From assembly GCA_964569085.1 (NCBI GenBank), contig CAZMTA010000020.1:1-64000 (forward strand): a stretch of 64,000 nt of DNA, read 5' to 3'. Below, one piece after another: positions 9,870 to 18,725 of the stretch (position 1 is its first letter; every line of letters begins with the position of its first letter). Source of the stretch: JAJCZZ01 sp964569085 (GTDB lineage: Bacteria; Gemmatimonadota; Gemmatimonadetes; Longimicrobiales; Gaopeijiaceae). A model generated the notes under the pieces. The model had not been told where the DNA came from, searched no databases, and worked only from the letters and a program-made list of their open reading frames with translations. The position numbers and the translations under genes are program-made.

Positions 9870-10334
9870 ATGCGCCGACTCCTCGCCGTGGACGCCGGCC
9901 TGCGCGCCGGCCTCGCCCTGTGGGACGACACCGGGACGCTCCACTGGTACCGCTCCCGGAACTACGGGGCCCGCGCGCGCCTGAAGCGGGCCGCGTGGCG
10001 GGCCGTGGGGGACGCCGCGCCGCTGGACGCCCTGGTGGTGGAGGGCGGCGGGCCCATGGCCGAGGTGTGGCTCCGGGAGGCCGCCCGCCGGGACGTCCCG
10101 GCCCGTGCCGTCCACGCCGGAGCCTGGCGGGAGCGGCTCCTCCTCCCCCGGGATCGGCGGAGGGGCGCCGACGCCAAGGAGGAGGCCGAGCGCCTGGCCC
10201 GCGTCGTCATCGAGTGGGCCGGCGCCCCCCGCCCGACCTCCCTTCGCCACGACGCGGCGGAAGCCATCCTCGTCGGGCTGTGGGCCCTGGTGGACCAGGG
10301 ATGGCTCCCCCTTCCCGAACCGTTCCGCCGCTAG
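9870..10334 (+). CDS. RuvC-fold (RNase H-like) protein of unknown role
   Basis: A 154-residue protein with the RuvC-type order of acidic motifs: LAVDAGLRAGLALWD at the N-terminus, DALVVEGGG in the middle and HDAAEAILVGLWA near the end. This suggests a metal-dependent nuclease fold. It is too divergent to call as the Holliday-junction resolvase RuvC, and no ruvA or ruvB is adjacent. The ATG at 9870 lacks a strong ribosome site. It lies 88 nt upstream of trmH on the same strand. Confidence 0.5.
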   Translation: MRRLLAVDAGLRAGLALWDDTGTLHWYRSRNYGARARLKRAAWRAVGDAAPLDALVVEGGGPMAEVWLREAARRDVPARAVHAGAWRERLLLPRDRRRGADAKEEAERLARVVIEWAGAPRPTSLRHDAAEAILVGLWALVDQGWLPLPEPFRR

Positions 10335-10422
10335 GCCCCGGCGCCCCTCGCGGGCTGGCGAGCCGAGGGGCCGAGCCGGATCTTCGGGCCATCGCCTTCC
10401 ACCCTCCTCCCGCCCCCGCCCC

Positions 10423-11073
10423 ATGCTTCCACGCCGATTCCACCTCCTCCGCGAGGTCCTCGCCCGCCGTCAGCCGGACCTGACCGTCCTCATGGAGCAG
10501 GTCCACAAGTCCCACAACTTCTCGGCGATCCTGCGGAGCTGCGACGCGGTGGGGATCCTCGACGTCCACGCGGTGCCGCCGGACGATGGGCTCGAGCTTC
10601 ACCACGGGACGTCCGCCGGGAGCCGGAAATGGCTCCGGGTCCATCGGCACGACGACGTCGACGCCGCCGTGGACCACCTGCACGAAGAGGGCTTCACGGT
10701 CCTGGCGGCCCACCCGGGCGAGACGTCGGTGGACTTCCGGGAGGTGGACTTCACCCGGCCCGTGGCGGTGATGATGGGGGCCGAGCTGCACGGGGTCTCG
10801 GACCGGGGCCTGGAGCGGGCCGACCGCCACGTGGTGATCCCCATGATGGGCATGGTGCACTCCCTCAACGTCTCCGTGGCCACGGCGCTGATCCTCTACG
10901 AGGCGCAGCGGCAGCGCGCCGCGGCCGGCATGTACGCCGGACCCCGGTTGCCCGACGAGGAGCACCGCCGGGTCCTCTTCGAGTGGGCGTACCCCGAGCT
11001 GGCCCGCCGACGTCGGGACGACGGGCTCCCCTACCCTCGCCTGGACGAGGACGGGCAGATCCTGGAGGGCTGA
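10423..11073 (+). CDS. trmH: tRNA (guanosine-18-2'-O)-methyltransferase, TrmH type
   Basis: A 216-residue SPOUT-class methyltransferase. It has the three conserved motifs: an early NFSAILRSCDAVG (motif 1 with catalytic Arg), GAELHGVSD (motif 2) and IPMMGMVHSLNVSVA (motif 3, the knot that binds SAM). TrmH methylates the ribose of G18 in the tRNA D-loop. Its C-terminal extension (about 180-216) is typical of true TrmH rather than the rRNA enzymes. Confidence 0.85.
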   Translation: MLPRRFHLLREVLARRQPDLTVLMEQVHKSHNFSAILRSCDAVGILDVHAVPPDDGLELHHGTSAGSRKWLRVHRHDDVDAAVDHLHEEGFTVLAAHPGETSVDFREVDFTRPVAVMMGAELHGVSDRGLERADRHVVIPMMGMVHSLNVSVATALILYEAQRQRAAAGMYAGPRLPDEEHRRVLFEWAYPELARRRRDDGLPYPRLDEDGQILEG

Positions 11074-11107
11074 GGCCCCGGGGCCGTCGAAGGGAGGGTG
11101 AACAAAA

Positions 11108-11118
11108 CCTGTACAAGG
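11108..11118. promoter_or_regulatory. Candidate CarH operator (TGTACA dyad)
   Basis: An AT-richer patch upstream of carH contains CCTGTACAAGG, an imperfect dyad around TGTACA (11110-11115), 116 nt before the carH start. CarH/LitR regulators usually bind dyads of TGTA/TACA type near their own promoters. I see no convincing -35/-10 pair here, so the site is tentative. Confidence 0.35.
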
Positions 11119-11230
11119 GTGCCACACATCCTTGACGGCCCCGCCCGGTACCGTCCATCGTTGGGCGCGTAGACGCTTTTGCCGCCGCTCCGAGCCCCGG
11201 ATCGGCGGACCTGCCGCCCACCGAGGCTCC

Positions 11231-12181
11231 ATGGATCGTTTCGCCACGAGCACCACGCTCACCAGCACCGAGGCCGCGGACCTCCTCGGCGTGCACCCGT
11301 CCACCGTGAAGCGCTGGTGCAACGACGGGGCCCTCGCCTCCGGGAAGACCGACGGCGGGCACCGCCGGATCCTCCTCGAGGACGCCCAGGCGTTCGCGCG
11401 GGCGCAGGACATCGACACGGTCCTGTCTCCCTTCCACCCGTACGAGCCCCACGTCTACGCCGCCCTCCGCCGGCTCGAGGACGAGGGCTCCTTCGCCCGG
11501 ATCCATGCCCTGGCCATGGGATGGGTCCACCGCGGGCAGCACCAGCGGCTGGCCGACCTCCTCCGCACCGTGGCCACCCTGCCCCACGTGCCCTTCCCCC
11601 GGTTCTGCGACGAAGCTCTCCGGGGGCTCATGCGCGAGGTCGGACGGGCGTGGCACGAAGGACGCCTCCGGGCGGGCGAGGAGCACATGGTGACGCAGGT
11701 GGTGGTGGACGTGCTGGTGGAGCTCCGCCGCCGCTGGGCGGACGAGCGCGAGGGCGCGCCCGGCGCCAACGGCGCGCCCCGCCCCGCGGCCGTGGTGGGT
11801 GCCACCGAGGGGAACCAGCACCACCTCGGCGCGCTGTGCATCCGTCTCCTCCTGGAGCGCAGGGGGTGGGACGTGCTCTACCTCGGCCCCGACGTTCCGG
11901 TGGAGGACTTCGGCGCCATCCAGAAGAGCCGGCGGGCCGACCTGGTGTGCATCTCGCTGACCCCTCCGGCCACCACCGGCGAGATGGCGCGCATCGTCCG
12001 GGTCCTCTCCGGCCTCTACGATCCCGCCGTCCCGTACGCCCTGGCCCTGGGAGGGTCGTTCCAGGACGAGGCACCCGAGGTCCCCGAGGCGGGGCCGTTC
12101 CTCGGCCTCTCGGTCTTCCACTCGTGCGGCTCCCTGCTGGCCGCGCTGGACGAGGCCCGGGCCGCGGGGGTGGGCGCATGA
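11231..12181 (+). CDS. carH: CarH-type MerR-family B12-binding light-responsive repressor
   Basis: A 316-residue protein. It has an N-terminal MerR-like winged helix (about 8-55, TSTEAADLLGVHPSTVKRWC), a four-helix bundle, and a C-terminal Rossmann B12-binding domain. It carries the W-x9-EH motif (Trp141, Glu151-His152) that caps adenosylcobalamin in CarH, and HxxG with lower-ligand His197 (NQHHLG). The acidic residue two places before that His is Asn195 here. CarH binds DNA as a tetramer in the dark; light breaks the Co-C bond, the tetramer falls apart and carotenoid genes are released. Its stop overlaps cruF by ATGA, so it controls its own operon. Confidence 0.9.
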   Translation: MDRFATSTTLTSTEAADLLGVHPSTVKRWCNDGALASGKTDGGHRRILLEDAQAFARAQDIDTVLSPFHPYEPHVYAALRRLEDEGSFARIHALAMGWVHRGQHQRLADLLRTVATLPHVPFPRFCDEALRGLMREVGRAWHEGRLRAGEEHMVTQVVVDVLVELRRRWADEREGAPGANGAPRPAAVVGATEGNQHHLGALCIRLLLERRGWDVLYLGPDVPVEDFGAIQKSRRADLVCISLTPPATTGEMARIVRVLSGLYDPAVPYALALGGSFQDEAPEVPEAGPFLGLSVFHSCGSLLAALDEARAAGVGA

Positions 12182-13047
12182 GCCCCTCCCCGACGCTCCA
12201 GAAGCGGGAGACCCTCGCCCTGGCCGCGCTCCTCGTCTTCACGCTCCTGGCCGTGGGAGGCTACGGGTGGTACGGCCTCAACCCCGACCGGCTCCCCTCC
12301 TCCCCCGGGGCGCTCCGCTTCTTCACCATCTCCTTCCAGTTCTTCGCGCGGCTCCACATCGCGCTGTCGGCCGTCGTCCTGGCCGTCGTCCTCGTCGGCC
12401 GCCTCGGCGGGCGATGGCTGGCGGCCCTCGCGGCCGTGTACGTCCTCAGCTTCACCGCGGAGCACGTCGGCACGGGCTACGGCATCCCCTTCGGCGGGTA
12501 CGGCTACACCGGCCTCCTCGGCTGGAAGCTGGGCGGGCGGGTCCCGGCCCTGATCCCGCTGAGCTGGTTCCTCATGGCCCTGCCGTCGTGGGTGGTGGCC
12601 CGGGCCCTCGTCGGGTCGGGGCGCGGCACCCGGGTCCTCCGCGTGGCCCTGGGATCCCTCTGGCTCGTGGCCTGGGACCTGGCGCTGGACCCGGCCATGA
12701 GCTGGTTGACCCCCTACTGGGTCTGGGAGGAATCCGGCCCCTACTACGGGATGCCCTGGCTGAACCTCCTGGGATGGTACGTGACGGGGCTGCTCCTCCT
12801 GGGCGCGCTGGAGGTTCTGGCCGACCGGGCCGGATTCCACGACCTCCCGGCCGGGTGGATGGGCGCCTACTACGCCGTCGTGGCCCTCATGCCCCTGGGC
12901 ATGCTGGCCGCCGCCGGCGCCTGGCTGGCCGTCGGGGTCACCTTCCTCGGAGTGGGCCTCTGCTGGGCCGTCTCGGTGGCCGCCGGCCGCGTGGGCCCGC
13001 CCGCCTCCGCGCCCGCCCCGGACGCCGCGGTCGGAGGCGCGTCGTGA
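12178..13047 (+). CDS. cruF: Carotenoid 1,2-hydratase-like membrane protein (CruF family)
   Basis: A 289-residue integral membrane protein with about seven helices. It carries the family pattern: an EHVGTGYGIPFGGYGYT segment, PLSWFLMALPSW, DLALDPAM, YYGMPWLNLLGWY. CruF-family proteins add water across a terminal double bond of acyclic or monocyclic carotenoids at the psi end, making hydroxylated (often later glycosylated) pigments. It overlaps carH (ATGA) and the prenyl synthase (GTGA) by 4 nt each. No CruG-type glycosyltransferase is in this operon. Confidence 0.82.
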   Translation: MSPSPTLQKRETLALAALLVFTLLAVGGYGWYGLNPDRLPSSPGALRFFTISFQFFARLHIALSAVVLAVVLVGRLGGRWLAALAAVYVLSFTAEHVGTGYGIPFGGYGYTGLLGWKLGGRVPALIPLSWFLMALPSWVVARALVGSGRGTRVLRVALGSLWLVAWDLALDPAMSWLTPYWVWEESGPYYGMPWLNLLGWYVTGLLLLGALEVLADRAGFHDLPAGWMGAYYAVVALMPLGMLAAAGAWLAVGVTFLGVGLCWAVSVAAGRVGPPASAPAPDAAVGGAS

Positions 13048-14024
13048 GCGCCCCCCTCGCGGTGGAGGCCCCCCTCCGCTCGGCGCCGGCCTCCCTGGAC
13101 GTGACGGGGGCCCTCGAGGGCGCCGCGGAGCACCTGGCGGGCCTCGGGGTGGACGTCCCCCCACGGAGCGGCAAGCTCCTGCGTCCCCTGGTGGCCCTGG
13201 GCCTCGTGCCCCCGGAGCGACGCGCCTCCCTGGGTCCGTCCTTCTGGCTCGGGGCGCTGGCCGTGCAGATGGCCCACGAGGCCTCCCTCCTCCACGACGA
13301 CGTGGTGGACCGGGCGGACCGCCGCCGCGGCGAGCCGACGCTGGTGGCCCGGGCGGGCGTGGCGGCGGCCCTGGTCCAGGGGGACCGGTGGCTCACCGGA
13401 GCCTACCGCGCCGCCGCGGGCGCCGGCTTCCCCACCTTCCTCCACGCCTTCATCGAGGCGGTGGACCGAACCGTGGCCGGCGAGGTCGAGCAGGGCCGCC
13501 GGGCGGGACGCCGCCTCCCGCCGGAGGATTGGGACGCGGTGGTCCGAGCCAAGAGCGGCGCGCTCTTCGGCGCCGGGGGGGTCCTGGGCGCCGTCGCGCT
13601 GGGCCGGCCCGGGGAGGCCTCCCACCGCGCCGCCGTGGCCGAGGAGCTGGGCGTCCTCTACCAGATGGTGGACGACTTCCTGGACTACTGCCCCGCCGCG
13701 GACGTGGGGAAGCCCCCCCTCCAGGACTACCGCCAGGGCAAGTGGACCTGGGTGGCCGAGATCGGAGGCCTCCCGGAGTTCTCCCTGGAGCCGCACGCGG
13801 CCCTGGAGCACCTCTTCGGGGCCGACGCGGAGGGCAGCACCCCCATGAGACGCGCCCTGGCCCACCTGGAGGCCCGGGCCGGTGAGGTCACGTCGGCCGC
13901 CGGAGAGCTCGCCCCCGGAGACGAGATGGTGCCCCGGGTGGTGGAGGGATGGGTCCGCGCCGCCACCCGCGGTCTGGCCCGGCAGGAGCGGCGCCACGCC
14001 GCCCCCGGAGACCCGGCCCGATGA
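13044..14024 (+). CDS. Polyprenyl diphosphate synthase (geranylgeranyl-type)
   Basis: A 326-residue all-helical isoprenoid synthase. The first Asp-rich motif is in HDDVVDRADRRRG and the second in YQMVDDFLDY, both intact. It chains isopentenyl diphosphate units to give the C20 precursor for carotenoids, although chain length cannot be fixed from the sequence alone. The expected phytoene synthase (crtB) is absent from this operon. The start is GTG at 13044, coupled to cruF. The end overlaps crtI by ATGA. Confidence 0.85.
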   Translation: MSAPLAVEAPLRSAPASLDVTGALEGAAEHLAGLGVDVPPRSGKLLRPLVALGLVPPERRASLGPSFWLGALAVQMAHEASLLHDDVVDRADRRRGEPTLVARAGVAAALVQGDRWLTGAYRAAAGAGFPTFLHAFIEAVDRTVAGEVEQGRRAGRRLPPEDWDAVVRAKSGALFGAGGVLGAVALGRPGEASHRAAVAEELGVLYQMVDDFLDYCPAADVGKPPLQDYRQGKWTWVAEIGGLPEFSLEPHAALEHLFGADAEGSTPMRRALAHLEARAGEVTSAAGELAPGDEMVPRVVEGWVRAATRGLARQERRHAAPGDPAR

Positions 14025-15670
14025 GCACCACGCCCGGGGCCCCGCCCCACGACACCCCCGAGGAGAGACGACCCATGGAGCGAGCGGAGAGCGGACGGAC
14101 GGCGGTGGTGGTGGGATCCGGCTTCGGCGGACTGGCCGTCGCGGCCCGCCTCCAGGCCGCCGGGGTCCAGGTGACGCTGGTGGAGAAGCGGGAGAAGCTG
14201 GGCGGGCGGGCCTACCAGCTCGAGGACTCGGGCTACGTCTTCGACATGGGCCCCAGCCTCATCACGGCGCCCCACATCCTGGACTCGATCTTCCGGGCCG
14301 GCGGCCGGCGCTTCGAGGACTACGTCGACCTCATGCCGCTGGACCCGTACTACCGGATCTACTTCCACGACGGCACCCACATCGACTACGTGGGCGACAC
14401 CGAGCGCATGCGGGACCAGATGGCCCGCTTCGACGCGGGCGACGCCCGACGCCTGGACGAGTTCCTGGCCGAGGTCCGCCCCATCTACGACGCGGTGATC
14501 GGGGACCGGCTGGGGTCCAAGCCCTTCGACACCGTGGGCAGCATGCTCCGCTTCCTCCCCCGGGTCGCCCGGATGCAGGCCTGGATGCCGGTGACCTGGT
14601 TCGTGAACCGCTTCTTCCAGGACTTCCGGCACCGCTTCATCTTCTCCTTCCACCCGCTCTTCGTGGGCGGGAACCCGTTCACCACCCCCTCCATCTACCT
14701 GATGATCCCCTTCCTGGAGCGGGAGGGCGGCGTCTGGTTCACCCGGGGCGGGATGTACTCCGTGGTGGAGGCCCTGGGCCGCTTCTTCCACGAGATGGGG
14801 GGCGTGATCCGCACCGGCCAGGAGGTCCGCGAGATCCTGGTGGAGGACGGCCGCGCCGTGGGCGTCCGCACCGCCGCGGGGGAGATCCGCGCCGACCTCG
14901 TGGTGAGCAACGCCGACCCGGGCCACACCTACGGGTCGCTGGTCGACGCCCGGCACCGGAAGCGCTGGACCGACCGGAAGCTGGCCCGCACCGACTGGAG
15001 CATGAGCTGCTTCCTGCTCTACATCGGCACCCGGCGTCAGTACCCGAAGCTGGAGCACCACACGCTCATCCTCACCGAGCGCTACAAGGAGCTCCTGGCG
15101 GACATCTTCGACGCCAAGATCCTCCCCGACGACTTCAGCATGTACCTCCACGCCCCGACCCGGACGGACCCGTCCATGGCGCCGGACGGCTGCGAGAGCA
15201 TGTACGTCCTCGTGCCGGTGGCCAACCAGCGCTCGGGCCTGGACTGGAGCCGCCTGAAGGACGCCTTCGCCGACAAGGTGATCGACTTCCTGGAGGAGTG
15301 GGGGCTGGACGACCTGCGGGAGGAGATGGAGGTCCTGCACGTCTTCACCCCCGAGGACTTCGAGAGCGAGCTCAACGCCACCTGGGGCAACGCCTTCGCC
15401 ATCGATCCCAAGTTCACCCAGACCGCGTGGTTCCGGCCGCACAACCGGAGCGAGGACGTGGAGAACCTCTACCTGGTCGGGGCCGGCACCCATCCCGGGG
15501 CCGGGGTGCCGGGGGTGCTGCTCTCCGCCGAGACGACGTACGGATGCATCGCGGAGGACCACGGGCTCCCGGACCAGTGGGACTGGGATGCGCCGGGCAC
15601 CGTCGCCCTCCAGGACCGGCCGCCGGCGGCGCCGGACCGTCCCAGCCCCGAGGCCGCCCCCACGGGCTGA
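14021..15670 (+). CDS. crtI: Phytoene desaturase (CrtI family)
   Basis: A 549-residue FAD enzyme. It has the N-terminal dinucleotide motif VVVGSGFGGLAVAARL, the GGRAYQLEDSGYVFDMGPS segment, and the C-terminal FAD motif LYLVGAGTHPGAGVPGVLLSA, all typical of CrtI. It introduces double bonds into phytoene to give lycopene-type carotenoids at the membrane. The ATG at 14021 overlaps the synthase stop; an internal ATG at 14075 with a strong GAGGAG site is an equally good start and would drop an 18-residue Pro-rich tail. Last gene of the CarH operon. Confidence 0.92.
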   Translation: MSTTPGAPPHDTPEERRPMERAESGRTAVVVGSGFGGLAVAARLQAAGVQVTLVEKREKLGGRAYQLEDSGYVFDMGPSLITAPHILDSIFRAGGRRFEDYVDLMPLDPYYRIYFHDGTHIDYVGDTERMRDQMARFDAGDARRLDEFLAEVRPIYDAVIGDRLGSKPFDTVGSMLRFLPRVARMQAWMPVTWFVNRFFQDFRHRFIFSFHPLFVGGNPFTTPSIYLMIPFLEREGGVWFTRGGMYSVVEALGRFFHEMGGVIRTGQEVREILVEDGRAVGVRTAAGEIRADLVVSNADPGHTYGSLVDARHRKRWTDRKLARTDWSMSCFLLYIGTRRQYPKLEHHTLILTERYKELLADIFDAKILPDDFSMYLHAPTRTDPSMAPDGCESMYVLVPVANQRSGLDWSRLKDAFADKVIDFLEEWGLDDLREEMEVLHVFTPEDFESELNATWGNAFAIDPKFTQTAWFRPHNRSEDVENLYLVGAGTHPGAGVPGVLLSAETTYGCIAEDHGLPDQWDWDAPGTVALQDRPPAAPDRPSPEAAPTG

Positions 15671-15716
15671 GCCGACCTCGGCCGGGCCCGGCGGCCGGGG
15701 CGGCGCGGCTGGAGCC

Positions 15717-17108
15717 CTACCCCTCCTGGCGCCCGAGCTGGAAGCGCAGGGACTCCTCCACGCCTTCGAAGGCGAACGTGTAGCCCGTCTCCAGCGCCTT
15801 TCGCGGGAGCACCCGCTGCCCCTGGAGGAGGAGCTCGTCGCCGAGCTGCCCGAAGGCGGCCTTCACCGCGAACCCGGGCACGGGGATCAGGGTGGGTCGG
15901 CCCAGCGCCCGCCCCAGGGCCGAGGTGAAGGTGGCGTTGGTGACCGGGTTGGGGGCGGTGGCGTTGAGGGGGCCCTCCACCGCCTCGTTCATGAGGGCGT
16001 GGTGGAGGAGCCCGACCATGTCGTCCAGGTCGATCCAGCTCATGTACTGCTTCCCGCTCCCCAGGCGCCCCCCCACACCCACCTTGAAGGGGAGGAGCAT
16101 CTTCCCCAGCGCTCCGCCGGCCGGGGAGAGGACCACGCCCGCCCGGACCTTCACGACGCGGACGCCGGCCCGCTCGGCCAGCTCGGTGCTCGCCTCCCAG
16201 GCGCGGGTCACCTCGCCCAGGAATCCCCCGCCCGGGGCCGACGTCTCGTCGAGGCGCTCCGAGCCCCGGTCCCCGTACCAGTCCACCCCGGACATGGAGA
16301 TCAGCGTCCGGGGTCCGTTGTCGGCCTCCGCCACCGCCCGCGCGATGAGCTTCGTGCCCTCGACCCGGCTGCGCAGGATGGCCCGCTTCTTCTCCTCGGT
16401 CCAGCGCCCCCCGGCGATGGGCTCGCCGGCCAGGTGCACCACGGCGTCCGCCTGCTCCAGGCGTCCCACGTCCACCTCGCCCTCCGAGGGGTTCCAGTAG
16501 ATGGCGTCGTCGGCCACCTCGTCCCGGCTGCGCACCAGGCGCAGCACCCGATGGCCTCCGGTGGTGAGGAAGTGGGTGAGGTTGGTGCCGATCATCCCCG
16601 AGGCCCCGGTGATCGCCACGGTCAGCCGCGGCGCGTCGGCCCAGGCCGCGTGGTGGTCCAGGTCGTTCTGGAGCCGCCGGTACCGGAAGGGGAAGAGCCG
16701 GTCCAGCTCCCGCTGGATGAAGCCCGGCGCCAGGAGGTCTCCGGCGGCCCCCAGGGGGGGATCCACCTCGATGTCGTCCTCCAGGACCGTGCCCCCGTCG
16801 TCGGCGGGACGGAACCGGTGGGTGTGGAGCCACGCTTCCAGGGGCCCCTCGACCTGCTCGTCCCGGAACTGGCGGTTCTCCTCGAAGTCCCGGTGGCGCA
16901 GCTCCCAGCGGAAGGAGGCCGGCCCGCCGTGGACCCGCAGGACCACCCGGGCGCCGTCCCGGATCCCGCCCTCCCGCTCCAGCACCTCCACCTCGCCCCA
17001 CGGCGGAGTGAGGCGCTGGAGGGCGCCGTCGCGCTCGTGCCAGCCGAAGACCGTCTCGACGTCGTGGCCCCGGATCTCGCCGCGGTAGGAGAAGCGCTGG
17101 GTGCTCAT
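15717..17108 (-). CDS. SRPBCC domain fused to TIGR01777-type NAD-dependent epimerase
   Basis: A 463-residue protein. The first about 155 residues form an SRPBCC (START-like) ligand-binding domain. The rest is an extended SDR of the YfcH/TIGR01777 group, with VAITGASGMIGTNLTHFL, the VVHLAGEPI segment and an LDDMVGLLHHAL end. These proteins often sit near carotenoid and photolyase genes; the substrate is not known. The ATG is at 17108. It is the last gene of the minus-strand run and converges on crtI. Confidence 0.82.
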   Translation of the reverse strand: MSTQRFSYRGEIRGHDVETVFGWHERDGALQRLTPPWGEVEVLEREGGIRDGARVVLRVHGGPASFRWELRHRDFEENRQFRDEQVEGPLEAWLHTHRFRPADDGGTVLEDDIEVDPPLGAAGDLLAPGFIQRELDRLFPFRYRRLQNDLDHHAAWADAPRLTVAITGASGMIGTNLTHFLTTGGHRVLRLVRSRDEVADDAIYWNPSEGEVDVGRLEQADAVVHLAGEPIAGGRWTEEKKRAILRSRVEGTKLIARAVAEADNGPRTLISMSGVDWYGDRGSERLDETSAPGGGFLGEVTRAWEASTELAERAGVRVVKVRAGVVLSPAGGALGKMLLPFKVGVGGRLGSGKQYMSWIDLDDMVGLLHHALMNEAVEGPLNATAPNPVTNATFTSALGRALGRPTLIPVPGFAVKAAFGQLGDELLLQGQRVLPRKALETGYTFAFEGVEESLRFQLGRQEG

Positions 17109-17193
17109 GGGGTACGGGGTGGGAGGAAGGGGGGTCGGCCCGAGGGGTGGTGTACCCCGCGGGTGCGGGAGGATCCGGTACGGCGGGCGTCGC

Positions 17194-18672
17194 TCACAGG
17201 CCCAGCGCCCCCTGGTCCCCCCACCGCTCCAGGTAGCGGTCCAGGTCGACCTTCCGCCGGGTCGAGGCCGAGGTCATGTAGCGGACCTTCCCGAAGATCT
17301 CGCGCTCGGGCCAGCCCCGGTCGAAGCGACCCAGGCACCAGAAGATCCCGGACCACGAGTTGGGGTCCCGGCCGTCGACGCCGAAGCGGTTGTTGAGCTC
17401 CACCATGACGTCGAGCGCCTCCCGGGGGGAGCGGGTCCAGTGGAGGATCTTCTTCCCCCAGAGCATCCGCAGGTAGTTGTGGATCACGCCCTCGTGGAGG
17501 AGCTGGCGCTGGGCCGCGTTCCAGAGCTCGTCGTGGGTGCGGGCGTCCCGGAACTCCTCCAGGGAGTACACGTGCTCCCGGTCGTCGTCCTCGTGCTCGG
17601 CGAGGGTCTCCAGGGCCCACTCCGGGAGGGTGTCGTAGTCGGCGTGGTCCGGCTCGCGCCAGCAGTGGACGTGCCCGATCTCCCGCCAGGTGACCAGCTC
17701 GTCCAGGAAGGCCTCCGCCGCCTCGCCCATCCCCCACCATCCGTGCCGCTTCCCGTCCGCGTCGGGGGAGAGCCGGCCGGGGCTCCACCCCTCCCGGTCC
17801 GCCACGGCCTTGAACACCTCGTGGGCGGAGAGGTGGCCCCAGTGCAGCCAGGGGGAGAGACCGCTCTGGGCGTCGGCGTCGGGGTCGTTCCGCTGGTCGG
17901 GGTACCGGTCCAGGCCGTCCTTCAGGAACGCCGTCAGGCGACGGCGGGCGGCCTCCGTGCCGCCCCTGGCCTCCACCGGAGGGACGTCGTGGTCGATGGG
18001 GAGGGCGGCCAGGGCGTCGGGCTCCCCGTCCAGGAGCGCCGCCGACGCCGGGGGCCACCGATCCAGGACCTCCCGGGGGAGCGAGGCCGAGCCCGGCAGG
18101 GGGCGCTCACGCAGCGGGCTGGCCACCGGGAGCTCCAGCAGGTGGGTCCCCAGCTCCTTCTGGAGGAAGCGGCGGAAGTGGTAGGCCGCCGTGGGGGTCT
18201 TGTCCGCGGCGGCCAGGGGGAGGAGGCCGCAGGAGTCCACCGCCTCCAGGCGCACGTCGAGCTTCTCGGCGGCGGCCGCCTGCATGCGGGGGATGAAGAA
18301 GGTCGGGTAGACGTCGGTCACCACCACCGAGGCCCGCGCCGCCAGCGCCTCCAGGAGGCCCTTCCCCGCCCCCTCCTCCGGCTCCACGTACGGATGGTAC
18401 CGCACGTCCGTCCCGTCCAGGGAGTCCCGGTGCGCCCGCATCCCGTCCAGGACGAAGCGGTGGTGCCGGTCCGAGGCCCACGGGTACCCCACGCGCAGCG
18501 CCTCGAGGATCACCAGCGGCCGATCCAGCTCCCGGGCCCGCTCCACCGCCCGGTCCAGGGCGAAGCTCCACGAGAGGCGGCGGTACGCCACCATCCAGTA
18601 GAGCACGAAGTCGCCGTCCTCCCGGACGGGCTCGTCGTTCCGCGGGTGCAGCCGGATCTCGGGGACGCTCAT
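17194..18672 (-). CDS. phr: Class II CPD photolyase
   Basis: A 492-residue flavoprotein. The N-terminal alpha/beta photolyase domain is followed by the FAD-binding helical domain. Class II hallmarks are clear: HEGVIHNYLRMLWGKKIL and LNNRFGVDGRDPNSWSGIFWC near the C-terminus. It uses blue/near-UV light and FADH- to split cyclobutane pyrimidine dimers in DNA. Its position beside the light-controlled carotenoid operon, though on the other strand, fits a light-damage response. The ATG at 18672 lies 53 nt downstream of the polyprenol-kinase-like gene. Confidence 0.93.
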   Translation of the reverse strand: MSVPEIRLHPRNDEPVREDGDFVLYWMVAYRRLSWSFALDRAVERARELDRPLVILEALRVGYPWASDRHHRFVLDGMRAHRDSLDGTDVRYHPYVEPEEGAGKGLLEALAARASVVVTDVYPTFFIPRMQAAAAEKLDVRLEAVDSCGLLPLAAADKTPTAAYHFRRFLQKELGTHLLELPVASPLRERPLPGSASLPREVLDRWPPASAALLDGEPDALAALPIDHDVPPVEARGGTEAARRRLTAFLKDGLDRYPDQRNDPDADAQSGLSPWLHWGHLSAHEVFKAVADREGWSPGRLSPDADGKRHGWWGMGEAAEAFLDELVTWREIGHVHCWREPDHADYDTLPEWALETLAEHEDDDREHVYSLEEFRDARTHDELWNAAQRQLLHEGVIHNYLRMLWGKKILHWTRSPREALDVMVELNNRFGVDGRDPNSWSGIFWCLGRFDRGWPEREIFGKVRYMTSASTRRKVDLDRYLERWGDQGALGL

Positions 18673-18725
18673 GGGTGCGGGCTACCCGGGCGCCGGGTCG
18701 TCGTTTCCCAGGGCTGGACGCCGGC

